In this document: piece by piece, positions 1 to 5,757 of the stretch
How the letters are laid out: each line of letters opens with the position of its first letter
How positions within the stretch are numbered: position 1 is the stretch's first letter
From: Deltaproteobacteria bacterium
GTDB taxonomy: Bacteria; Desulfobacterota; DSM-4660; Desulfatiglandales; B25-G16
NCBI GenBank assembly: GCA_003646875.1
Contig: QMLT01000094.1
Location: forward strand, 1 to 6,833
Direction of reading: 5' to 3'
DNA length: 6,833 nucleotides
The notes under the pieces: model-generated
What the model was told of the DNA's origin: nothing
Database searches by the model: none
Seen by the model: the letters and a program-made list of their open reading frames with translations, nothing else
Position numbers and translations under genes: made by a program

Positions 1-6
1 CTGTGT

Positions 7-24
7 CTCTGTGAGCTCTGTGAG
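7..24. repeat. Two tandem copies of a 9-bp CTCTGTGAG unit
   Basis: CTCTGTGAG occurs twice head to tail (7-15 and 16-24), and a partial unit (CTGTGT) precedes it at 1-6. Runs of the CTCTGTG type are familiar from intergenic DNA of many bacterial genomes and are not known to code. The array starts at the window edge, so its full length cannot be seen. No function is assigned. Confidence 0.5.
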
Positions 25-64
25 AGGAAAAAAGGCAGTGTCTTTACCAAACTAAGGAGGAGAA

Positions 65-172
65 ATGGCAAAGGCAAAATTTCCCGCAACAGCACTGAAC
101 TCCTCCCACCGATCCGAGTCTGTGCTTCTGAATATAGGCGTTTGCCAGGAGTTTTTAAAGGTTAGAGAGTAA
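65..172 (+). CDS. Possible small ORF of 35 residues, unknown
   Basis: An ATG at 65 is preceded by a very good Shine-Dalgarno (AAGGAGGAG, 54-62) and opens a 35-codon frame ending in TAA at 170-172. The peptide starts MAKAKFPATALNSSHRSESV and ends in LKVRE. It has no signal peptide, membrane segment or recognisable motif, and I do not recognise it. The strong ribosome site is the only positive evidence. It could be a real small protein, or the surviving start of a gene whose body has been lost, since two other genes in the window show decay. It lies upstream of the dehydrogenase promoter on the same strand, with no evident link to it. Confidence 0.3.
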   Translation: MAKAKFPATALNSSHRSESVLLNIGVCQEFLKVRE

Positions 173-224
173 TGCCAGGCTTTAGTCTTGATTTATCCCT
201 CTATATATTGCAATGGCTTTTGAA

Positions 225-253
225 TTGACACACAATCTTCTTTTTCCTACTAT
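225..253 (+). promoter_or_regulatory. Sigma70-like promoter for the dehydrogenase gene
   Basis: A consensus -35 box TTGACA (225-230) is followed after exactly 17 bp by TACTAT (248-253), which keeps the TA...T core of the -10 box. Transcription would begin near 260, giving a leader of about 50 nt before the ATG at 310. This is a motif match only; no start site is shown. Confidence 0.5.
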
Positions 254-277
254 CTTTTCTCAGAAAAAGGAGATTTT

Positions 278-289
278 ATGCTTTTTTAA
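278..289 (+). other. Three-codon leader ORF (Met-Leu-Phe-stop) before the dehydrogenase
   Basis: Within the predicted leader, AAAAAGGAG (265-272) precedes an ATG at 278 that opens ATG CTT TTT TAA. The dehydrogenase has its own ribosome site (GAAAGGAG, about 295-302) just downstream. A minimal ORF with a good ribosome site could influence initiation at the next gene, or it could be a chance ATG in an AT-rich leader. Confidence 0.25.
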
Positions 290-309
290 TAAAAGAAAGG
301 AGCAATATC

Positions 310-1215
310 ATGAAAATTGGATGGATTGGTACCGGTATCATGGGCGGGCCAATGGCCGGTCATTTGCAGGCGGCTGGACATGAACTTTATATCTTTACCC
401 GCACGAGAGACAAGGCAGAATTGTTGCTCAAAAATGGGGCCCATTGGTGTAAATCCCCGGCTGAAGTTGCAGACAATTCTGAAATAGTGTTCACCATGGT
501 TGCCTTTCCTGCCGATGTAGAAGAAGTCTACCTGGGAGAAAATGGGATCTTTTCTATTGAAGGTTCTTGCCGTATTCTTGTAGATATGACCACCAGTCGA
601 CCTATCCTGGCTCAAACCATTTCCAGAACTGCTGAGAAACGGGGTATTGATAGTCTTGATGCTCCTGTTTCAGGCGGCGATATTGGTGCTCGGAATGCAA
701 CCCTTGCCGTTATGGTGGGGGGAAAGAAAGCGGTCTTTGATACAGTTCTCCCGTTGTTTCAGTTAATGGGAAAGACCATCTCTTACATGGGAGGTTCGGG
801 AGCAGGGCAACACACAAAAATGTGCAATCAGATCCTTGTTGCTGGAACCATGATTGGCGTGTGTGAATCTCTGCTGTATGCGGATAAAGCCGGTCTTGAT
901 CAACAAGCCGTAATCGATATTATCGGCAAAGGTGCAGCGTCTTGTTGGTCTATTAACAATTTAGGTCCGCGTATCGTATCAGGAAACTATGAACCTGGTT
1001 TTGTTGTGGAGCATTTTATTAAAGATATGGCCATTGCGCTACAGGAGGCTGATGGAATTGGCCTGTCATTACCAGGATTAGCCCTGGCCCATAAACTGTA
1101 CCTTGAGGTTCAGGCACAGGGACACGGTCGTTTAGGGACCCATGCACTTATGCTTGCCTTGAAGGCCCTTAATGAGGACCCTGGGAAAAAGATCCCTGGT
1201 ACAACAAAGGCTTAG
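310..1215 (+). CDS. NAD(P)-dependent 3-hydroxyisobutyrate dehydrogenase-family oxidoreductase
   Basis: This is a cytosolic beta-hydroxyacid dehydrogenase of the 3-hydroxyisobutyrate / tartronate-semialdehyde reductase family, which interconverts a beta-hydroxyacid and its semialdehyde using NAD(P). The 301 residues are the usual full length. The N-terminal Rossmann fold has GTGIMG at 7-12. The substrate-binding motif DAPVSGG is at 117-123. The catalytic-lysine segment GAGQHTKMCNQ places Lys170 and Asn173 as expected, and the all-helical C-terminal half has the conserved KDM at 239-241. Arg31 and Arg34, after the second strand (FTRTRDK), resemble members that prefer NADPH; this is an inference. 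The start is supported by GAAAGGAG about 8 nt upstream. The gene stands alone, convergent with the next gene 16 bp away. The substrate cannot be read from sequence; succinic-semialdehyde or glyoxylate reductase activity is also possible in this family. Confidence 0.93.
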   Translation: MKIGWIGTGIMGGPMAGHLQAAGHELYIFTRTRDKAELLLKNGAHWCKSPAEVADNSEIVFTMVAFPADVEEVYLGENGIFSIEGSCRILVDMTTSRPILAQTISRTAEKRGIDSLDAPVSGGDIGARNATLAVMVGGKKAVFDTVLPLFQLMGKTISYMGGSGAGQHTKMCNQILVAGTMIGVCESLLYADKAGLDQQAVIDIIGKGAASCWSINNLGPRIVSGNYEPGFVVEHFIKDMAIALQEADGIGLSLPGLALAHKLYLEVQAQGHGRLGTHALMLALKALNEDPGKKIPGTTKA

Positions 1216-1231
1216 GACTTCGACGATACTA

Positions 1232-1921
1232 TTATACCTTAAGGATGTCCTGCTCTAATGGAGTAAGGATATCGTAGCCATCCTTGGTGACAACCACCGT
1301 GTTTTCTAATCCTACTGAGCCTTCTCCAGGGAACACGATCTTTGGCTCTACAGCGAAGGTCATCCCTTCTTTGAGCAGGTCTCTGCCTTTTTGATACGTC
1401 TTTCGGCCAATTTCACCTGCCATTTTCATCAAATCGATCTCAAAAGGTGATTTGATTTTTCGCGTGTCACGAATGATCAAGGAGGTATCCATGAACCTGG
1501 CGCCCGGAAAGAGGCCCTCATATTTGAAATAATCATTTACCGGAAGAACATCCAACTCTAATCCAAGGGTTTGAGGGAGTCGGCCCCATAGGTCTTGAAT
1601 CAGGGAAGGCAGATCTCGAATAGACTTGAGTTCCACTACCTCTTCCAGCGGCGATTCCAGTAGTGCCCGCTCCACTTCCCTTTTGACCATAAGCAGTGGT
1701 TTTCCCTCTATCGGCACAAACAGAATGCCATTCTGGGTACTCCCGGAAAGATAGTAATAATCCATTTTCTGCACGGCCAGAAGCGCGTCTATCCCTTTGG
1801 TTTTCATACCACTTCTGAGCCTTGTCAGGCGGCCGGCTATCTCCTCCTCTGGGGTGTAGTGAAAACCCAGGGATGTGCTCAAGCCCTCGAATTGCGATTG
1901 TACCCACTCTTGGTAATTCAT
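1232..1921 (-). pseudogene. M24 (Xaa-Pro aminopeptidase/creatinase) family gene with most of the catalytic core deleted in frame
   Basis: From the ATG at 1921 the frame encodes 229 residues. Residues 1 to about 150 match a creatinase/prolidase N-terminal domain (LLAVQKMDYYYLSG at 48-61; RDTRKIKSPFEIDLMKMAG at 151-169 is the usual entry to the M24 fold). After YQKGRDLLKEGM (176-187) the protein jumps straight to TFAVEPKIVFPGEGSVGLEN and the C-terminal end of an M24 domain. Family members run to roughly 350-400 residues, so about 130-150 are missing. The pita-bread fold binds two metals through Asp, Asp, His, Glu and Glu. Only the two Glu (192 in VEP, 206 in LEN) remain, so peptidase activity should be lost. 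The junction lies in LKEGM, a sequence expected twice in an intact copy. It follows the lipid kinase after 44 bp on the same strand. A misassembly could give the same picture. Confidence 0.82.
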
Positions 1922-1923
1922 TG

Positions 1924-1933
1924 CCTCTCCTTT
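1924..1933 (-). promoter_or_regulatory. Ribosome binding site that decides the M24 gene start
   Basis: On the minus strand AAAGGAGAGG ends shortly before an ATG at 1921. A further in-frame ATG five codons upstream (1936) has no Shine-Dalgarno, and the motif itself lies inside the codons it would add. The start at 1921 is therefore preferred, giving MNYQEWVQ as the N-terminus. Confidence 0.7.
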
Positions 1934-1965
1934 CATATTATTTCAAGGAGTACTCTGTAGAATAT

Positions 1966-2898
1966 CTATTCTGGTATAATTAAACGCACGGCTTTCGGTA
2001 CTATATCAATTATAGCAGGCAATCGGCCAGTTTGATCTCCGTCCACATCCAAAAGGATCTGTTGATCTGAGGAGGCCTCTACCCTCTTGCCCACCAGTGT
2101 TTTCACCTTTTTTAACTGAGGGAGCTTTCCATTATAGAGATTAGGGAGGTTCCAGAATACCTCTGCAAGGGAAAAATCCCCAATTATAGTTACATGTAAC
2201 AGGCCGTTATCCACAGCTGCATGTGGGGCCACCCACATGCCGCCACCATGATACTGCCCGTTGGCAACCACCACATTCCAGATTATGACACTCTGATCAA
2301 AGCAATTATCCACTGTAAGATGTATTCGTTTTTTGTTGTAAATCAAAATGGAAATCAGGGTGGACCAGAGAAACGAAATAAAACCACCGAAAATTTTGGC
2401 GCTCCGGTTAACCCGCTCATCGACTTCACCGCCTAGGCCAAAGCTGGCAATGTTGTGAAAATATCGAGAGGATGAATGACCATGATGATCCATATATTCA
2501 AGCCGTCCTAAATCAATGGAACAGGTATGAGATGTAATGATTAAATCCAATGCTCTGTTGAGTTCCACAGGTATAGGAACGGTCTTTATAAAATCACATC
2601 CCGTGCCACGGGGGATAAACCCTACCATGGCATCGGGTCGAATGGGGCCATTCTTTCCCATAAAGCCATTCACTACCTCATTCAGAGTTCCGTCTCCTCC
2701 CACACAGACAACTATCTCAGCGCCTTTATGAAGAGCATTCCGGGTAAGTATGGTAGCATCCCCTGGACCGGTTGTGAGATGAGCCTGAAATCGCCCTAAT
2801 CGATCTCTTGCTATCTTCTCTATTCGAGGCCATTCTCTGCCAGTGGATCCCATTGCTGCGTTTGGATTAACAATAAAAACAATCTTTTCTGAGGCCAC
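1966..2898 (-). CDS. Diacylglycerol kinase (DAGK_cat/YegS-like) family lipid kinase
   Basis: This is a soluble or membrane-associated lipid kinase that transfers the ATP gamma-phosphate to a lipid hydroxyl such as diacylglycerol. The 310 residues are full family length. Motifs in order are NPNA (11-14), the nucleotide-binding GGDGTLNEVVNGF (67-79), PRGTGCDF (96-103), NIASFGLGGEV (149-159), VANGQYHGGGM (211-221), then P225 with D230/G232, and DVDGDQ near 284-289. Two details differ from the common form: Cys101 sits where GTGND usually has Asn, and DGD (286-288) stands where many members read DGE. Both are mild changes. The start is GTG, supported by GGGAGGTG (2906-2913) with good spacing. It is the first gene of a minus-strand pair with the decayed M24 gene, diverging from the HD gene. 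The lipid substrate cannot be told from sequence. Confidence 0.92.
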   Translation of the reverse strand: MASEKIVFIVNPNAAMGSTGREWPRIEKIARDRLGRFQAHLTTGPGDATILTRNALHKGAEIVVCVGGDGTLNEVVNGFMGKNGPIRPDAMVGFIPRGTGCDFIKTVPIPVELNRALDLIITSHTCSIDLGRLEYMDHHGHSSSRYFHNIASFGLGGEVDERVNRSAKIFGGFISFLWSTLISILIYNKKRIHLTVDNCFDQSVIIWNVVVANGQYHGGGMWVAPHAAVDNGLLHVTIIGDFSLAEVFWNLPNLYNGKLPQLKKVKTLVGKRVEASSDQQILLDVDGDQTGRLPAIIDIVPKAVRLIIPE

Positions 2899-2957
2899 AA
2901 TTATTCACCTCCCAAAGGTTCAGCGTTCTGGGTTCAGATTATCTTTTAACCCTAAAC

Positions 2958-2977
2958 CCCGATTTTATCGGGAAACC
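2958..2977. repeat. Hairpin-containing dispersed repeat, copy 1
   Basis: CCCGATTTTATCGGGAAACC contains a perfect 6-bp stem (CCCGAT, loop TTT, ATCGGG). A second copy with 18 of 20 bases identical lies at 5729-5748. Both copies are intergenic. No T-run follows the stem on either strand, so it is not a typical intrinsic terminator. Confidence 0.5.
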
Positions 2978-3040
2978 CTGAACATTAAACCATTATGGCA
3001 CAGTATCACATCTGGATATATTCTAATTGGAGGTTTTTCC

Positions 3041-3071
3041 TTGACTCGATGCCTTTATTTCAGGTTATAAT
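3041..3071 (+). promoter_or_regulatory. Promoter-like site upstream of the HD gene
   Basis: TTGACT (3041-3046) is followed by a perfect TATAAT (3066-3071). The spacer is 19 bp, longer than the ideal 17. Transcription would start near 3078, giving a leader of about 130 nt before 3212. A second, weaker match (TTGACT at 3155-3160, TAAAAA at 3179-3184, 18-bp spacer) lies closer to the gene, so either could be used. Confidence 0.4.
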
Positions 3072-3075
3072 TTGT

Positions 3076-3158
3076 TCAAGGGTAAAAATCAAATACCAAA
3101 TACATAGAAGTTATACGCCTCTGTATGGAGATAATGTAAAAGCATAGCTTACCCTTGA
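3076..3158. repeat. Perfect 10-bp inverted repeat flanking 63 bp upstream of the HD gene
   Basis: TCAAGGGTAA (3076-3085) is matched by its reverse complement TTACCCTTGA (3149-3158). The left arm covers the start expected from the TATAAT promoter, and the right arm overlaps the -35 of the nearer promoter-like match. It could be a pair of operator half-sites, the ends of a tiny inserted element, or chance. Confidence 0.4.
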
Positions 3159-3211
3159 CTAACAACACCCTCCTTTGCTAAAAAATTGTATAGCTGATTG
3201 AGAGGATACAC

Positions 3212-4120
3212 ATGGAAAATACTCAACTTTCACGCTTGATAAATATGGAAAATCCTCAGAGTATTCTGGATGAGGTACGGACAATCGCTTTCATGATGTT
3301 TGAGGAATTCGATTTTGATATCCTCAATCATATATTCCAAGATATCATACGTCTTTTCCGTGGGGAGTATCCAGGATACCGCAAATGTAATACCGAATAC
3401 CACAACCTGAAGCATACTACAGATACCTTTCTGGCCATGGCAAGGCTTGTGCACGGTGCATTTGTAAGCGGAGAACATTTTACCAGCAAACAAGTAAATC
3501 TGGGTCTAATATGTGCCCTTATGCATGATACAGGATATATTCAAACACTCGATGATGATATAGGAACAGGAGCTAAATATACAGGCATAGATACAAAACG
3601 CAGCATTGTCTTTATGGATAAATATATAGCTGATAGCGGATTTTCAAAAAAAGATTTCAAACATTACCCCAATATCCTCATATGTGCTGGGCTGGATGCA
3701 GAGATCAAAAAAATTAAGTTCGATTCGCGCCAGACCGAACTTATGTGCAAAATGCTAGGCACTGCTGATCTCATGGGCCAGATGGCAGATCGAACCTATC
3801 TTGAGAAACTGCTTTTTCTGTACTATGAATTCAAGGATGGAGGCATCATAGGATATGCCGATGAGCTTGATCTCCTAAAAAAGACCATGGACTTTTATAA
3901 TATGACCGAGAAAAGATTTACTGATGTTTTAGGCGGCATGAATAAATATATGCGATATCATTTTAAGGTACGCTGGAATCTGGACAAGGATTTATATATG
4001 GAGGCAATTAAAAAACATATACACTATCTTGAATTCATATTGGAAAATCACGAAAAGGACTATCGCCGCCATCTGAAGCGAGGGGGCATGATAGAAAAAC
4101 TAAAAGAAAAGCAGAAATGA
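3212..4120 (+). CDS. HD-domain metal-dependent phosphohydrolase resembling class I cyclic-nucleotide phosphodiesterases
   Basis: This 302-residue, largely helical cytosolic protein has an HD/PDEase metal-binding core. YHNLKH at 63-68 fits the YHNxxH signature of class I cyclic-nucleotide phosphodiesterases. The HD pair is His105-Asp106 in LICALMHDTGY, and a downstream Asp186 in GTADLMGQ provides the usual third ligand region. All four expected metal ligands (His68, His105, Asp106, Asp186) are therefore present. The second half of the PDE signature (HDxxHxG) is not kept; here it reads HDTGYIQ. There is no signal peptide, membrane segment or receiver domain. The C-terminus is basic and rich in Lys/Arg (RRHLKRGGMIEKLKEKQK). 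The start has a modest GAGAGGA ribosome site. It is probably monocistronic. The substrate is unknown: cyclic nucleotide or another phosphoester. Confidence 0.82.
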   Translation: MENTQLSRLINMENPQSILDEVRTIAFMMFEEFDFDILNHIFQDIIRLFRGEYPGYRKCNTEYHNLKHTTDTFLAMARLVHGAFVSGEHFTSKQVNLGLICALMHDTGYIQTLDDDIGTGAKYTGIDTKRSIVFMDKYIADSGFSKKDFKHYPNILICAGLDAEIKKIKFDSRQTELMCKMLGTADLMGQMADRTYLEKLLFLYYEFKDGGIIGYADELDLLKKTMDFYNMTEKRFTDVLGGMNKYMRYHFKVRWNLDKDLYMEAIKKHIHYLEFILENHEKDYRRHLKRGGMIEKLKEKQK

Positions 4121-4244
4121 GAAGGCTGAAGGGAAAATATCCCAACTTCTATTCCCGCATTTTGGTTATCCAATATATGCTACGAAAAATCTGGTCTTTA
4201 CTGTCCTTCCTATGTATCATCCCTACATGCCTACACACTGTCTC

Positions 4245-4272
4245 TTGAAGTATGTCCCATACACCATATAAA
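4245..4272 (+). promoter_or_regulatory. Promoter for the B3/B4-domain gene
   Basis: TTGAAG (4245-4250), a 16-bp spacer and TATAAA (4267-4272) form a reasonable sigma70-like promoter. Transcription would start near 4279, about 40 nt before the ATG at 4319. This suggests the gene is expressed separately from the HD gene, which ends at 4120. Confidence 0.45.
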
Positions 4273-4318
4273 TATGCGGGTAACAGCATGAAATATTTTA
4301 TCTTATTTTCTTATTACA

Positions 4319-4978
4319 ATGACCTTCCCTATTAAATTTTCTAAATCATCAAAATACATATCACAATATCCAGAAGTTGCTTTTGGTTTAACGCTCATTT
4401 CAGGTTGTAAAAACTTTCTCAATCCCCCAGGTTTCGATCAGTATAAGAGAAAGCTCCTTCGAAGGATGAGGAAACGGGAAATATTGGCAGAAATCACTGA
4501 GCGAATAGATATCTATGAAAATTTTTTTAACGATTTTGGGTATGAATGCCCGTTACCGAAGCACCTAAAAAGAACTGTTAATAGTGGCTTCCCCAGGTAC
4601 AACATAATGGTAGATGCCCACTTTATGTCAGAGATGTGCGCTGGCATACTGGTTGCCGTTACCGACTATGATCGTTTTGATGGAAAATTGACCCTGGACC
4701 TGGCAGAGGAAGGAGAAACATGCAGGGCCATGGGCCAGCGGGCTCTCACAACCAAGAAAGGTGAGATTGTGTTGAGGGATGAAAAAGAAATTGTCTGCGT
4801 CCTTTGTCAGGGAGCGGATGAAAAAACAAGGGTAACTGAAGATACCAGCAATGTTCTCTTTTATGCCTATGCGCTTCCAGGTATCAACGAGAGATATCTC
4901 AAGGAGGGCTTGGCCATTGCAGCAGAGATAATGTCAAAATTTGGAAAGGGTACCACAGAGGGATACCATCTTTCATAG
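4319..4978 (+). CDS. Solo B3/B4 (tRNA-editing-like) domain protein
   Basis: The 219-residue cytosolic protein looks like a free-standing B3/B4 domain, the module that in the phenylalanyl-tRNA synthetase beta subunit binds and edits mischarged tRNA. The N-terminus PEVAFGLTLISGCKN (18-32) and the core VDAHFMSEMCAGILVAVTDYDRFDG (98-122) with LTLDLAEEGE (124-133) follow the family layout, as does the later DTSNVLFYAYALPGINERYL (175-194). Length is typical of stand-alone members, which are widely annotated as PheT-related proteins of unproven role. Editing of mischarged tRNA is an inference. No Shine-Dalgarno is visible before the ATG; the preceding in-frame stop is at 4289-4291 with no other ATG, GTG or TTG between, so the start is nearly forced. 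A short overlapping ORF (4288-4335, other frame) spans the start. Confidence 0.78.
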   Translation: MTFPIKFSKSSKYISQYPEVAFGLTLISGCKNFLNPPGFDQYKRKLLRRMRKREILAEITERIDIYENFFNDFGYECPLPKHLKRTVNSGFPRYNIMVDAHFMSEMCAGILVAVTDYDRFDGKLTLDLAEEGETCRAMGQRALTTKKGEIVLRDEKEIVCVLCQGADEKTRVTEDTSNVLFYAYALPGINERYLKEGLAIAAEIMSKFGKGTTEGYHLS

Positions 4979-5035
4979 CCCTTAACTTTCTCATTGTTTT
5001 CATTGTAGTGATACGTCCTTGAGAACAGCTACTTC

Positions 5036-5706
5036 TTATTCATTATTTCCGATCTTTACTATTTTTGAAACTTTGCTTTCTAAGGCCGCGACCTCTTCGA
5101 CTATTATTCCAAGATCTTTCTTTCGTGGATCATCATCAGGTGTCTCTTTATACAATCTCCGAGAAAAACCACCGACTACTGTTAATGAATTTCTACATTC
5201 ATCGGCTACCATATTTGCCATTTTGCCCACTGCAGCAAGTCTTTCCGCCTCAACTAATTGTTTAGTTTTCTCCTCTAACTTTCTTGTCCTTTCCTGAACC
5301 TTTTTTCAAGCTCTCGACTGAAACCGTAAATCTCATCGTATAACTGGGAAATTTTGATCGCCAGGCCAATTTGATTGGCAATAATATAAATCACGTCATT
5401 GTATCGCTCATGAAAGTAGTTCTTCTTCTTTGAGGCAGTCACAAGAACGCCAATCATGTTTCCATCATCATCTAGCAGGCGGATTGAACATGCATCAAGC
5501 TTAAATTCTCGTGTGAGTAAATCTACAATAGCATCCAGTACATCCTGCAAATGAAGAAGAGAGGAAACGAGTCTTGTAATCTCAGAAAGCATAGCGAGCT
5601 TTTGTTCACTTTCTCTCTTTTCTCTCAAAATTAGATTACTTGCTTTTGAATAGTCTCCCATATCATCAACGGATTTAATGACAAACTTTTCATATTTCGC
5701 ATCCGT
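5036..5706 (-). pseudogene. Decayed GAF-HisKA sensor protein (internal deletion, frameshift, lost phosphoacceptor)
   Basis: The first part (ATG at 5659-5661 to a stop at 5275-5277; 128 residues) has a helical lead-in SEQKLAMLSEITRLVSSLL and the start and end of a GAF domain (DACSIRLLDDDGN, then MIGVLVTASKKKNYFHERYN). About 60 GAF residues are missing between them. At the six-A tract (T6 on the plus strand, 5301-5306) the frame breaks. Adding one A restores a classic coiled coil KKVQERTRKLEEKTKQLVEA running into RLAAVGKMANMVADECRNSL, which ends near 5036. That second part is a HisKA dimerisation domain whose phosphoacceptor His is Asp (codon 5201-5203). No ATPase domain follows; related proteins without one seem to exist. 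No Shine-Dalgarno precedes 5661, and the frame stays open back to a stop at 5707-5709, so the true start is unclear. It follows the LysM gene on the same strand. Confidence 0.85.
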
Positions 5707-5728
5707 TCACCAGTTGCGCACCATGAAT

Positions 5729-5748
5729 CCCGATATTATCGAGAAACC
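5729..5748. repeat. Hairpin-containing dispersed repeat, copy 2
   Basis: CCCGATATTATCGAGAAACC matches the copy at 2958-2977 at 18 of 20 positions. It lies 9 bp beyond the stop codon of the LysM gene, before the decayed sensor gene. Read on the minus strand the stem is CUCGAU/AUCGGG with one G-U pair. No U-tract follows. Confidence 0.5.
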
Positions 5749-5757
5749 AGGCGCTGA

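Larger units (their letters stand above)
2899..3211. other. Divergent intergenic region with short repeats and promoter-like sites
   Basis: This 313-bp gap separates the starts of the lipid kinase (leftward) and the HD gene (rightward). Its left third contains GGTTCAG twice (2917-2923, 2931-2937), a reverse copy CTGAAC (2978-2983) and a small perfect hairpin (2958-2972). The right part contains a 10-bp inverted repeat and two rightward promoter-like matches, listed separately. I find no credible ORF in it, and no clear leftward promoter for the lipid kinase. Confidence 0.5.

Noticed and set aside
286..615. Minus-strand 109-codon frame opposite the dehydrogenase start
   Set aside because: It lies antisense to conserved Rossmann codons, has no recognisable motif and is a shadow of the real gene.
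1533..1907. Minus-strand 124-codon frame overlapping the M24 gene in another frame
   Set aside because: The M24 frame in the same DNA has clear family motifs; this one has unusual composition and no ribosome site that I could identify.
2843..3070. Plus-strand 75-codon frame crossing the lipid kinase start and intergenic repeats
   Set aside because: It begins antisense inside a conserved gene and runs through repeat DNA, with no motif.
4120..4150. Possible terminator after the HD gene (AGAAG/CTTCT around GGGA/TCCC)
   Set aside because: The stem is interrupted by unpaired bases and no T-run follows, so it does not meet the usual form of an intrinsic terminator.
4152..4281. CCCGCAT / ATGCGGG inverted pair flanking the B3/B4 upstream region
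   Set aside because: Only 7 bp long over a span of more than 100 bp; chance is a sufficient explanation.
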